A stretch of 64,000 nt of DNA, taken from assembly GCA_964454015.1 (NCBI GenBank), contig CAYVQF010000003.1:167784-231783 (forward strand). Reading direction: 5' to 3'. The DNA comes from CAYVQF01 sp964454015 (GTDB taxonomy: Bacteria > Myxococcota_A > Bradymonadia > UBA4248). Positions within the stretch are counted from its first letter, which is position 1; every line of letters begins with the position of its first letter. Positions 43,552 through 51,245 of the stretch are shown piece by piece. The notes beneath the pieces are model-generated. The model was not told the origin of the DNA. It saw nothing but the letters and a program-made list of their open reading frames with translations, and did not search any database. The position numbers were made by a program, and so were the translations under genes.

Positions 43552-44178
43552 TCAGGGCTTGGGCGTGGTTTCTTTGGGGGGATCCACCTTCGCCTTGTCG
43601 TGCGCCATGGCTGCGAGGAAGTGGCTGAGCTGCTCGGCGAAATTCTCGGCATCACTGGTGGCGCGGATGCCGCCGTCGGGGGCGATGAAGACGCAGCCCG
43701 GCAGGGCGTCGTTGTTGCGCCGGGTCCAGGTGCGCAACTGGGAGAGGTCACCGCCGAGGAGCACCGAGACGCCCGAGTAGTGGGGTCCGCTGGCGAGCTC
43801 TCGGACCAATTCGCGGATTTCTTTGGCGCTGCGACCATCCGAGCGGTCGAGGTCATCGATGTGGAGGTAGATGACGAGGGCATCGATGGCGGCGATTTGC
43901 GCTTGCGCCTGGTGCACTTGGGCCATGACGCCTTTGCAGGGGACGCACCAATGGGCCCCGAAGATGAGGATGACCGGCCGCGGCGTCAGCGGGCGCCAGG
44001 CGCCTTCAACGGTGACGAAATCAGAGAGAGAGAGTCGCTTTCCCTGGAGGTCGTAGTGGACCAGGTTCTGGGGCACTGGGTTCAAGGAGGCGTCCTCGCA
44101 GGGAGGTGCGTCCTGCTCTTGAGCCAGTGCGGTCGCGTTCACGGAGAAGATGAGGACTAAGGCGAGGACGAAACGCAT
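43552..44178 (-). CDS. Secreted thioredoxin-fold protein
   Basis: Sec signal 'MRFVLALVLIFSVNATALAQ' and then a TlpA/thioredoxin fold with active-site W77-C78-V-P-C81 in 'IFGAHWCVPCKGVM'. The lower-case pattern 'LSDFVTVEGAWRPLTPRPVIL' before it is longer than in ordinary TlpA. A cis-Pro-like 'NNDALPGCVFIAPDG' is present near 160-174, as expected. It probably reduces disulfides in the periplasm or helps cytochrome maturation; no partner is adjacent. GGAG lies six bases before the ATG. It is convergent with the PAS-like gene, 13 bases away. Confidence 0.85.
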   Translation of the reverse strand: MRFVLALVLIFSVNATALAQEQDAPPCEDASLNPVPQNLVHYDLQGKRLSLSDFVTVEGAWRPLTPRPVILIFGAHWCVPCKGVMAQVHQAQAQIAAIDALVIYLHIDDLDRSDGRSAKEIRELVRELASGPHYSGVSVLLGGDLSQLRTWTRRNNDALPGCVFIAPDGGIRATSDAENFAEQLSHFLAAMAHDKAKVDPPKETTPKP

Positions 44179-44357
44179 GGGTCGCTCCCATCAGTGGCGC
44201 TTGGCCGGTCGAGGGCCTTCGACGACGAAGCCTGCAGATGATTCACTGTGCAAGGCATGCGCCCTAGATGAGCGCCATCGGCCCTGCAGAAGGGGGAGAG
44301 CCGGAGGGCGCGCCAAGCGGAGTTGGGAGTGACCTGCGCGGGTCCGTCGCCCCCAAT

Positions 44358-44972
44358 TTAGATCATCTGTGAGTAGAACTCGATGATGAGGTTTTCCTGG
44401 ACTTCCAGGGGGATGTCCTCGCGGTTGGGCTCAGAGGTGACCTTGGCTTCCAGCTTGTCCGCGTCCCAGCTCAGGTAGTTTGGCCTGGCGAGGCTGGGGG
44501 ACTCGAGGGATTCCTGGAAGATGGCGATTTTCTTGCTGCGTTCCCGCAGGGTGATGACGTCACCTGGCCGCACCTGGTAGCTGGCGATATCCACTTTGCG
44601 ACCGTTGACCCGGACGTGTCCGTGGTTGACGATCTGGCGCGCCGCTGGGATGGTTGGCCCAAAGCCAATGCGGAAGATGACGTTGTCCAGCCGGCTCTCG
44701 AGGATTTGGAGCAAGCGCAGGCCCGTGTCGCCCTTCTTGCGGCTCGCTTTGGTGATGTAGATGCGGAATTGGCGCTCGCTGATGCCGTAGTTCAGGCGGA
44801 GCTTCTGCTTCTCGTCGAGACGGATGCGATAGTCGCTCGCCTTGCGCCGTCGGTTCTGTCCGTGCTGGCCCGGTGGATAGGGTCGGCGATCCGTGCTCTT
44901 GCGAGTGAGACCGGGAAGCATTTGTCCGAAGCGACGAAGAATTTTCACGCGTGGGCCGGTGTAGCGACTCAT
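44358..44972 (-). CDS. rpsD: 30S ribosomal protein S4, stand-alone copy, cyanobacterial/plastid-like type
   Basis: Complete S4 (204 residues): N-terminal 'MSRYTGPRVKILRRFGQ', 'GLTRKS', 'YPPGQHGQNRRR', the S4 RNA-binding core 'SRLDNVIFRIGFGPTIPAARQ' (in part) and 'VNHGHVRVNGRKVDIASYQV'. Its N-terminus lacks the four Cys of the zinc-binding form. As I recall the family, the opening MSRYTGPR and the ending 'ENLIIEFYSQ' look like cyanobacterial and plastid S4 rather than the usual proteobacterial form. It is not next to rpsM, rpsK or rpoA, as would be expected in the alpha operon. S4 is a 16S-rRNA assembly protein and, elsewhere, an autorepressor. AAAGGAG lies upstream of the ATG, and a near-consensus promoter lies 134 bases upstream. 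Confidence 0.97.
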   Translation of the reverse strand: MSRYTGPRVKILRRFGQMLPGLTRKSTDRRPYPPGQHGQNRRRKASDYRIRLDEKQKLRLNYGISERQFRIYITKASRKKGDTGLRLLQILESRLDNVIFRIGFGPTIPAARQIVNHGHVRVNGRKVDIASYQVRPGDVITLRERSKKIAIFQESLESPSLARPNYLSWDADKLEAKVTSEPNREDIPLEVQENLIIEFYSQMI

Positions 44973-45105
44973 GGTCGAGGCCTCTCCTTTCCTGCTGCAA
45001 TGGGTAAAGTGATGGCAACCCTATGGGTTCCACAGTCCGCAAATCTTTGAAGGGGGCGTCCGCCTAATCGCACCCCGGCGACGGGACGTTCCGACAAGCC
45101 GAATG

Positions 45106-45134
45106 CCTATACCCGGCCCAAGTACGTCTGTCAA
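45106..45134 (-). promoter_or_regulatory. Near-consensus sigma-70-type promoter for rpsD
   Basis: On the minus strand: TTGACA (exact consensus), a 17-base spacer, TATAGG. Transcription would start near 45099, giving a leader of about 127 bases before the rpsD ATG. It is the best promoter match in the window and lies in the 215-base gap behind the TPR lipoprotein gene. Confidence 0.65.
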
Positions 45135-45187
45135 GTCCGGATCGCGATTGGAGGTGGATGCGGTGTCGATAAGTGGGCGTCGTCGTT

Positions 45188-47770
45188 TCATTGCGTCGCG
45201 CCGTGCATCGCCGCGAGGGTGCGCAAGCGAGCGCGGGTGATGATGAATTTCCAGCGCAAGGGGGTGGGGACGTGGTCGAGGTGGGGGGTGCACTGGTCGA
45301 GGATGGCCTCAGCTTCGAGGAAGCGCTCCTGGGCGGCGCTACAGGTGGCCTCGGTGAGGGCCAGACGCACTTGGGCGAGTGGTCGCTCTGGGGCGGCGCT
45401 GCGCGCGCGGGTCAGCGCCTCAGCGGCCTGGGAGAAGTCACCGCTGTGACACTGACCTTCGATGGCCATGAGGCGGGTGTCCAGCAGCGCCGCTTCGATG
45501 TCGGCGTCGACAGGCGATTCCAGGGCGCGCTCCACCATGGCGGCCGCCACTTCGAGGTTGGTCGCGGCAGCCATCCACTCCTGGCGCGCGCGGTGGCTGT
45601 GAGACAAGGCCTGCGCCGTGTGCAAGATGGCCAACAAACGCATACGCTCTTCCTCATCGTTGCGGCTGGGCCAGGTGCGCAGTCGGGTCGCCGTCGCCGC
45701 CAAGAGGTCGCGGCAGCTTCCATCGAGGTCTTGGTTGTGGCGAATGCCTTCGCGGGCGCGTCCGATGAAGAAGGCGTGGAGGGTGGGGAAGTGCTGCGGG
45801 GCTCGGTCGATGGCCCAGATGAGGCCCGTGGCCAGGGGGACGAGCTCGGTGCAAGTGAGAGAGACGGAGGTCGCTGCGGGGTGCTGTGCGGCGATGAGGT
45901 TTGCGGCGAGCTGCAGCTCATGCAGGCTTCGCTGGACCTGGGCTTGGGGGAGGGCGTTGCTGGCGGTGGCGATAGCGGCGACCAGGCGTAGGGCTTGTTG
46001 CGCGCGCTGTGGCGGCAGCCGACCGTCTCGCGCTTGCGCGACGAGCGCTGTGGCTTGGTGTGCGGCCCACAGTGCGGCAGCGGGGACTTGGTGGTGCGCG
46101 GCTAGAGTGATGGCGTCGGTGAAGGTCGTCGCGGCTTGGTCGATGCGTCCGGCTTGGAACTCGAGGTTGGCTTCGACCAGGGCGATGTGTGGGGCCAAGC
46201 TGGGGTCCTCGCGGTGCCAGGCGATGAGGTCTTGGAGGTGGGAGAAGGCCGTATCGCTGTGGGGAGTGAGGGCGGCCACCCACGCGACGTGTTGGCGCTG
46301 GAGCGCATCCTGGCCTTTGGGTGAAGCGGCGGTGACGGCGAAGAGGCGCTCGGCTTCCTGGCGCAGGTCGACGTCGCCAGCGCCCTCGACCAGGAGGCTG
46401 AGGAAGAAGCGGGCGCGGATGACCTCGGTCTTGCGTTGGGCCTCGGTGCGCGCGAAGTGATGGAGGGCCTCGGTGCGGTGCTTGCGGGCTTGGACGGCGT
46501 CGCCGAGGGTGGCGTAGAGGTCGCCCAGGCGGAGGTGGCATTCAGCCATTCCCGGGGCAAAGTCCAGGGCGGTGTAGCTCTGAAGGGCGCGGTGCAGGTC
46601 TTGGGCGGCCTGGGCGAGGGCCTCGCCGTCGATGAGATGCAGGGTGGCGCGGTGGCGCAAGTAGTCGGCTTGCGCGCCCTCTTGGGGGCTGCGCAAGGCG
46701 TAGAGAGCCTGGGCGGCCAGGTATGGGTTGGCGCTGCGGGCATAGATCTCGGGCAGGTACCAGGGGAGCGCTTGGGGCGTGTTGGCGAGCTGCAGTTGCC
46801 CGCTGTGGGCCAGAGCGGCGAAGGTCCACGATGCGACGGGGCTGCCTTCCATGGCGAGGGCGAGGAGGGCGAAGAGGAAGTGGTCCGTATCGCCTTGGGC
46901 TTGCAGATCGAGGGGGAGCCAGGTGATGGCGTGCTCGTTGGCGAGGCGCTGGGGGTCGAAGGCGTTTTCGGTGAAATAGGTCGGCAGGAAGGTGGCTCGG
47001 AGCGCGCCATCGGGCTGGTGCTGGACGAGGATGTCTGCGTCCTGGGGAGGAGGCCCATCGAAGTAGGTGATGTGGACGCTGAGGTGGGTCGCCGCGGCCC
47101 TGTGCCCGAGCTTCGCGCCAGCCTCTTCGAGCTGGGTTGGGAGCGCGAGGCGGAGGGGGTGGTGGCGGCTGGGATAGGGGTGAGGGGGGGCTTCCACCCA
47201 CCAGTGCTGGTTCGAGACGGCGCCGAGCTCGATGAGGAGGGCGCCATCGACGTCGACCAGGGCCAGCCCTCTGGCGAAGGCCAGCGGTCCGGGGGCGCTG
47301 GGGTCGCTGCTGTGACGCAGCACCCAGAACCAAGTCGGGTAAGGGTGCTGGTTGCGCAGCTCTGGGCCGCCCAAGGCCAGGGGGGGATAGACTTGGAGGC
47401 CCGTCGCGTCCTGGGGCAGGTCGGTCAGTGCGATGAGGCGGCTGGGGGCGGCAGAGGTGAGGCCGCGGGCTGTGGCGACCAGAGCCGCTTCCTGGTGGGC
47501 GCTCTGCAAGGTGTCGGCGATGAGGACGGCGCCGAGGATGGGGCGGTGCTCAGGTGCCTCGATGAGGAGGCCGAGCGGTGTCCCGGGGAGGTAGGTGTGG
47601 TCCGGTGGGAGGAGCAGCTTGGCTGAGTCTTCTCGTAGCTGCAGCGGGGTTGCGCTGTCAGCTCCGAAGAGGTGGAGCGGGTGCGACGGGAGGGCACCAG
47701 CGCAGGCGTTCATGCCGCCGAGGGCCAGCATGGCGAGGAGGATGATGGGGATGGGGCGAGGTCGATACAT
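45188..47770 (-). CDS. Exported TPR-type repeat lipoprotein
   Basis: The signal 'MYRPRPIPIILLAMLALGGMNAC' ends in a plausible lipobox (C23). The first ~350 mature residues are beta-rich, without known motifs. Residues ~380-830 are helical, Ala/Leu-rich TPR-like units ('MAECHLRLGDLYATLGDAVQA', in part; 'ARKHRTEALHHF'). This CHAT-like layout of TPRs lacks any CHAT protease His/Cys motif that I can see. It is probably a surface- or periplasm-exposed scaffold. A promoter-like pair precedes it. There is no related gene next to it. Confidence 0.72.
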   Translation of the reverse strand: MYRPRPIPIILLAMLALGGMNACAGALPSHPLHLFGADSATPLQLREDSAKLLLPPDHTYLPGTPLGLLIEAPEHRPILGAVLIADTLQSAHQEAALVATARGLTSAAPSRLIALTDLPQDATGLQVYPPLALGGPELRNQHPYPTWFWVLRHSSDPSAPGPLAFARGLALVDVDGALLIELGAVSNQHWWVEAPPHPYPSRHHPLRLALPTQLEEAGAKLGHRAAATHLSVHITYFDGPPPQDADILVQHQPDGALRATFLPTYFTENAFDPQRLANEHAITWLPLDLQAQGDTDHFLFALLALAMEGSPVASWTFAALAHSGQLQLANTPQALPWYLPEIYARSANPYLAAQALYALRSPQEGAQADYLRHRATLHLIDGEALAQAAQDLHRALQSYTALDFAPGMAECHLRLGDLYATLGDAVQARKHRTEALHHFARTEAQRKTEVIRARFFLSLLVEGAGDVDLRQEAERLFAVTAASPKGQDALQRQHVAWVAALTPHSDTAFSHLQDLIAWHREDPSLAPHIALVEANLEFQAGRIDQAATTFTDAITLAAHHQVPAAALWAAHQATALVAQARDGRLPPQRAQQALRLVAAIATASNALPQAQVQRSLHELQLAANLIAAQHPAATSVSLTCTELVPLATGLIWAIDRAPQHFPTLHAFFIGRAREGIRHNQDLDGSCRDLLAATATRLRTWPSRNDEEERMRLLAILHTAQALSHSHRARQEWMAAATNLEVAAAMVERALESPVDADIEAALLDTRLMAIEGQCHSGDFSQAAEALTRARSAAPERPLAQVRLALTEATCSAAQERFLEAEAILDQCTPHLDHVPTPLRWKFIITRARLRTLAAMHGATQ

Positions 47771-47817
47771 GGGGCTCCACGGGCGAGGGTGAGCAGGGAT
47801 GCTCGCAACAGCAGGCT

Positions 47818-47846
47818 ATTGTTTCGGGCTTTGTCGTGCGCGTCAA
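47818..47846 (-). promoter_or_regulatory. Candidate promoter for TPR lipoprotein gene
   Basis: On the minus strand: TTGACG, a 17-base spacer, AACAAT, 48 bases upstream of the ATG. The remaining part of this 284-base gap contains a CGGCA-gggca-TGCCG hairpin at ~47957-47971 but no clear + strand promoter. Confidence 0.4.
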
Positions 47847-48054
47847 TGTCCAGGATCGAGGGCGATGGGCGGCGTCAGGAGGGCGAGGGGTAGACGGCGG
47901 CGATCGCTGCTTCATAGATTGCTGGCGCTGACGACTTGGGTTACCTTGAGTGAGCCGGCAGGGCATGCCGTGAGGGGCGGTGCGCGCTCACGGGGCTCAG
48001 CCTTGGGGTGGTGTTTTGGGTCGTCGTTGCTTGGGGTGCGAGCGAGGTCGAGGC

Positions 48055-48540
48055 GTGAGCCAAGAGCGCAAGGTGATAACGGTCTCGGTGGGTTTGTATG
48101 TGACTACGAGGCCCATGCCGGGGCATGAGGGTGCGCTGCCAGCGGGCCGCTTGGTTCGTCTCAATCGGTCTGCGGAGCAGAACCTCCCGGTGCTTTTTTT
48201 GCCGAGTCGCCAGCACGACAACCGATGGGACTTTCAGGAGCGAGGGTTTATCGTGAGAGATTTCGATTATCTGGCGTCGCTACAAGGGCGGCTGCCGGAA
48301 GGTTACTACGTGCTGCGGCAGACGGTGCACCTCTCGGACGAGCAGATCATTCCGAAGTGCACCCTGGTGCAGTTGGGCTATAGCCGCGGTGGGCGGCCCG
48401 TGCTGTATGTGGCGCGTTTTCAGGGCAGCTCCATCACTTTTGCTGGCGCAGGGCACCGTTTCTCCGATGAGATCCTGCAGATGTTGGAGCCTGCGACCTT
48501 CCTCGCGCCGGTGCCACAAGAAGAGCGCCATCTGCACTGA
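48055..48540 (+). CDS. Small protein of unknown function
   Basis: 161 residues, GTG start with GAGGTCGAGGC directly upstream; the frame is open further 5' to 47980 but that part looks non-coding. No signal peptide or membrane helix. The sequence alternates beta and helix ('VITVSVGLYVTTRP', 'LVRLNRSAEQNLPVLFLPS', 'YYVLRQTVHLSDEQII', 'PVLYVARFQGSSITFAG'). Composition is balanced and looks like a real compact protein. I do not recognise the family. It stands alone between divergent and convergent neighbours. Confidence 0.6.
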   Translation: MSQERKVITVSVGLYVTTRPMPGHEGALPAGRLVRLNRSAEQNLPVLFLPSRQHDNRWDFQERGFIVRDFDYLASLQGRLPEGYYVLRQTVHLSDEQIIPKCTLVQLGYSRGGRPVLYVARFQGSSITFAGAGHRFSDEILQMLEPATFLAPVPQEERHLH

Positions 48541-48547
48541 AGTGATG

Positions 48548-48566
48548 CCTGACGAGGGGGGTCAGG
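48548..48566. terminator. Hairpin between convergent genes
   Basis: CCTGAC, loop GAGGGGG, GTCAGG: a perfect 6-bp stem that overlaps the stop of the reverse amidase-like gene and lies 8 bases after the forward stop. No T tract. Confidence 0.4.
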
Positions 48567-49560
48567 GGTCGGCGATGAGGCGGGTCATGTCGAGACAACC
48601 CGGTTCGATGGAGTCGGCGCGGGTGTGGTAGTCTGCCATGACGCCGACGTGGAATTCGGCGCGTGGTAAGACCTCGGTGAGCGGGCTGCCGTCGGCTTGG
48701 ATGGGGATCTCGAGGGTGATGCGGCTGTAGTCGATGGTGAGGAGGCGGATGAGGTGGCGCGCGCTGTGGAGCTGGTCATCGGTGTAGACTTCAGTAGAGA
48801 CCGGCCGCTGGTGGCGTTGGCAGGTGGTGCGCTGGGCGAAGCGATCCCTGGGGGGGGCGATGGCTGAGGCGGCGTGGTGTCCCAGCCGCGCTGTGAAAGC
48901 GCCTGTGGATCCCAAAGCTGCTCCCCAACGCTGGATGGCGCCGAGCCACTCATGGGTGCGGCGTGGGCTCATCAAGGCGATGTAAATGGCCCAGTTGGCG
49001 CTGGGGGTGGGGGCGACTGCGGCGTGGACGGGGTCGAGGGGCTGGAAGACCGTGCCGTCGGGGGCGATGATGAAGTGGGTGGTGCGGCCCTGGTAGATGA
49101 GCTGGTGGAGGGCCTCCTGGGGGGAGTCGCCCGGGGCGCGGTGGATGACGATTTGGCGGATGACGCGGCTGGCTTCGCTGCCGTTGCCGAAGCAGGGTTC
49201 GCTCAAGGCGCGGCCGATGACCGTGCCCTCGCCGCTGCTGCCGCTGCGGCGGTAGTTGAAGGCGCGCGCGCCAGGGTGGTGGATGTTCCAGGTGCGGAGC
49301 TGGCCGAGGTCATGGCTGAAGTCGTAGAGCGAGAGGGCGTTGGGTGCGCCGCTGAGATAGGTGACGATGGGGTAAGGGGTGCGGGCGATGCGGTGTAGGG
49401 CGCAGGTGAGGAAGTGGTTGGGGACCTCGAGGTTGTCGGCGAGGTGTTGGACTTCGGGCTCACCGTCGACGAGGCGCGCCTGGCCGCCTTGGGTGGCGCC
49501 ACATGCGGCGCAGAGGCTGAGGATGGCGAGGGCCAGCGGGAGGGTGGGGATGGCTTTCAT
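48562..49560 (-). CDS. Amidase_2-like (N-acetylmuramoyl-L-alanine amidase-type) lipoprotein
   Basis: Lipoprotein signal 'MKAIPTLPLALAILSLCAAC'. The region ~135-185 shows the Amidase_2/AmiD pattern: 'RQIVIHRAPGDSPQEAL' (first zinc His) and 'GRTTHFIIAPDGTVFQPLDP', where 'HFIIAPDG.V.Q' is typical. The third ligand region 'ARLGHH' near 225 is plausible. It would cleave peptidoglycan stem peptides or act as a recycling amidase at the outer membrane. The assignment is medium because the N-terminal 130 residues are unfamiliar. Its ATG overlaps the upstream gene's stop (ATGA), so the two are translated together. Confidence 0.65.
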   Translation of the reverse strand: MKAIPTLPLALAILSLCAACGATQGGQARLVDGEPEVQHLADNLEVPNHFLTCALHRIARTPYPIVTYLSGAPNALSLYDFSHDLGQLRTWNIHHPGARAFNYRRSGSSGEGTVIGRALSEPCFGNGSEASRVIRQIVIHRAPGDSPQEALHQLIYQGRTTHFIIAPDGTVFQPLDPVHAAVAPTPSANWAIYIALMSPRRTHEWLGAIQRWGAALGSTGAFTARLGHHAASAIAPPRDRFAQRTTCQRHQRPVSTEVYTDDQLHSARHLIRLLTIDYSRITLEIPIQADGSPLTEVLPRAEFHVGVMADYHTRADSIEPGCLDMTRLIADP

Positions 49561-50126
49561 GGATTGGCTCGGCGGTTTTCGCTGATGTCGACGCTAGAGC
49601 AGCCTTGGGAATAGATGGCCTCGAGGACCCAGGCCACCACGTCGTAGTTGGCCTCTGGGTGGACGACCAGGATGGGGGTGGGGGAGCAGAGAGAGGCGCT
49701 GCGGTTGCGGGCGAAGACATAGAAATCATCTTGGCCCATGGCGATGCCGTTGACGCGCAGCAGACTTCTCTGATCGATTTCGAGGTAAAGCTGTCCACCT
49801 TGGTACTCGAGCTGGTAGAGGTTGGCGCCGGCATCCCCCATGTGGGCGCCGACGCGTTCTTGGAGGTCGTTGAGGTCGTTGCGCATGGCCTGGATTTCTT
49901 GATCGATGGCGATGAGGCGCTCGTCGACCTTGACCAGCTCTGGGGCCGGCGTTTGCAGGCGCGAATCCTGGCTGGCCCCAGGGAGAGGGGCGTGATCCGA
50001 GGAGGCCGATGGGCCGGCACAGGCGCCCAGGAGCACGGCAAGGACGCAGGCGAGAGGGAGGTGGCGCCAGGGGTGTCCTGGTGGGCAGGCAGCGCGGCGT
50101 CGGTGCGACGAGAGACGGGATGGCAT
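49557..50126 (-). CDS. Lipoprotein with coiled coil and ExbD/TolR-like C-terminal domain
   Basis: The signal ends 'AVLLGAC'. After a short linker a coiled coil ('ELVKVDERLIAIDQEIQAMR', in part) covers ~60-95. The C-terminal ~80 residues resemble the periplasmic ExbD/TolR fold ('LYLEIDQRSLLRVNGIAM' and 'PILVVHPEANYDVVAWVLEAI', in part, then a Gly and 'SVDIS'). Unlike real ExbD it has a lipid anchor instead of a transmembrane helix. The coupled amidase suggests a role at the peptidoglycan/outer-membrane interface (inference). Confidence 0.6.
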   Translation of the reverse strand: MPSRLSSHRRRAACPPGHPWRHLPLACVLAVLLGACAGPSASSDHAPLPGASQDSRLQTPAPELVKVDERLIAIDQEIQAMRNDLNDLQERVGAHMGDAGANLYQLEYQGGQLYLEIDQRSLLRVNGIAMGQDDFYVFARNRSASLCSPTPILVVHPEANYDVVAWVLEAIYSQGCSSVDISENRRANP

Positions 50127-50177
50127 GGTTCACTCCTTGCCGAGGTGACACCTGGGGCGAGGGGACGGACTGAGAGA

Positions 50178-50207
50178 AGTTTTGCCGCCCGGGTGGGGGT
50201 GTGTCAA
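50178..50207 (-). promoter_or_regulatory. Candidate promoter for lipoprotein/amidase pair
   Basis: On the minus strand: exact TTGACA, an 18-base spacer, AAAACT, giving a leader of about 45 bases. A GCCCGG...CCGGGC inverted repeat surrounds the -35 element. Confidence 0.4.
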
Positions 50208-50232
50208 TGCCGGGCGCAACGCGATGGGGCGT

Positions 50233-51042
50233 CTAGGGGTGGGGCAGGGCGTTGGGGGCGAGGGCCAGGCTGTCCATGGTGAGGCCGACGGCCCAGTGGA
50301 GGAGGAAGCCAGGGTAGAAGGATCGGGTGCGCAGGGCGAGGACGCCGAGGATGACGCCGGCACCGATGGCGGCGAAGGTTTCGATGGGGGGCTTGCCGAA
50401 ATGGATCATGCAGTAGGGGATGCTCATGATGAGGATGGCGTAGGCGCCCATGCGCTTATAGAGGCCAAAGAGGAGGAAACCGCGAAAGAAGGCCTCGAGG
50501 GCCAAGAACTGCAGGCCGTAGGTGATCTGGTAGAGCCAGAAGTGCGCGCCTCCTTGGCTCGCGGCACGGTAGAAGGGGTACTTTTCTTGGAAGGCAGGAT
50601 CGGTGCTGAGCCAGATGAGGGCGGGCAGGAGCAGGAGGTAGAGACAGGCGTAGAGCCAGAGGTGATGGGCGGTGCGGCCAAAGCCGAAGCCGTAGTCGCC
50701 GAGTCTCTCTCGGAGGATGAAGAGGATGATGAGAGCCGGGACGATGAGGCGCAACACGATGCTGGCGGCGGCCCAGTAGGCATAGGGGAGGAGGTCATAC
50801 CACTCGGGGCCGATGCGCGCTAGCCAGGGCTGGCCCTCGAGGCGTGGCCACCAGAGCTGGTAGAAGGTGCCCGTGCGACCGTAGTAGAAATAGATCACCA
50901 AGAGCACGGCCGTGCTCAAGAGGATGGTGATTTCGCGGCGGGCAAGGGGAGGTGGCTGCACGGCGCCGTCGGCAAAGCGCAGATGCAAGGCCTGGGTTTC
51001 GCTTTGGAAGCGCAGCCACGCTTCTTTGAGCCAGGAGCGCAC
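50233..51042 (-). CDS. CPBP-family intramembrane glutamic protease (candidate myxosortase)
   Basis: Membrane protein with about seven hydrophobic segments and the CPBP (type II CAAX-protease/Abi) motifs: 'LEAFFRGFLLFG' (E183, R187; the second Glu of EExxxR is Ala), 'CMIHFGKP' (H214) and 'LHWAVG' (H249). Members cut single-pass helices within the membrane. Myxosortases that process MYXO-CTERM proteins belong to this family, and two such substrates are encoded in this window. The start was set at GTG 51042, with GAGGTGAAC directly upstream; a TTG at 51138 would add 32 residues of non-membrane, Pro-rich sequence. Confidence 0.78.
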   Translation of the reverse strand: MRSWLKEAWLRFQSETQALHLRFADGAVQPPPLARREITILLSTAVLLVIYFYYGRTGTFYQLWWPRLEGQPWLARIGPEWYDLLPYAYWAAASIVLRLIVPALIILFILRERLGDYGFGFGRTAHHLWLYACLYLLLLPALIWLSTDPAFQEKYPFYRAASQGGAHFWLYQITYGLQFLALEAFFRGFLLFGLYKRMGAYAILIMSIPYCMIHFGKPPIETFAAIGAGVILGVLALRTRSFYPGFLLHWAVGLTMDSLALAPNALPHP

Positions 51043-51172
51043 GTTCACCTCGGAGGTGGGGAGAGTCGCCGTGGGTGGGTGAGGGGCCGGCCCTTGGGCC
51101 GCGCCGCAGAGGGGAGAAGACAAGCACAGGCCAGGCAAAAGGGCAATAGCCAGGGATGGTGTGGGCCGGGCT

Positions 51173-51200
51173 TTGATTGCCGCGTGGGATAGGCTACGTT
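51173..51200 (+). promoter_or_regulatory. Weak candidate promoter for Cys-rich lipoprotein gene
   Basis: TTGATT, a 16-base spacer, TACGTT, about 45 bases before the ATG at 51246. Confidence 0.25.
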
Positions 51201-51245
51201 GTCGAGGGGCCTGAGGGGGTGCTCGGGTCGCAGGAGGAGGGCGCG

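Noticed and set aside
44179..44357. Possible terminator or small RNA between rpsD and the thioredoxin gene
   Set aside because: Only a 5-bp CTTCG/CGAAG stem could be found and no promoter or T tract; not strong enough to call.
45188..47770. CHAT-type caspase-like protease
   Set aside because: The TPR-like layout suggested CHAT, but no His-Gly...Cys catalytic pair was found.
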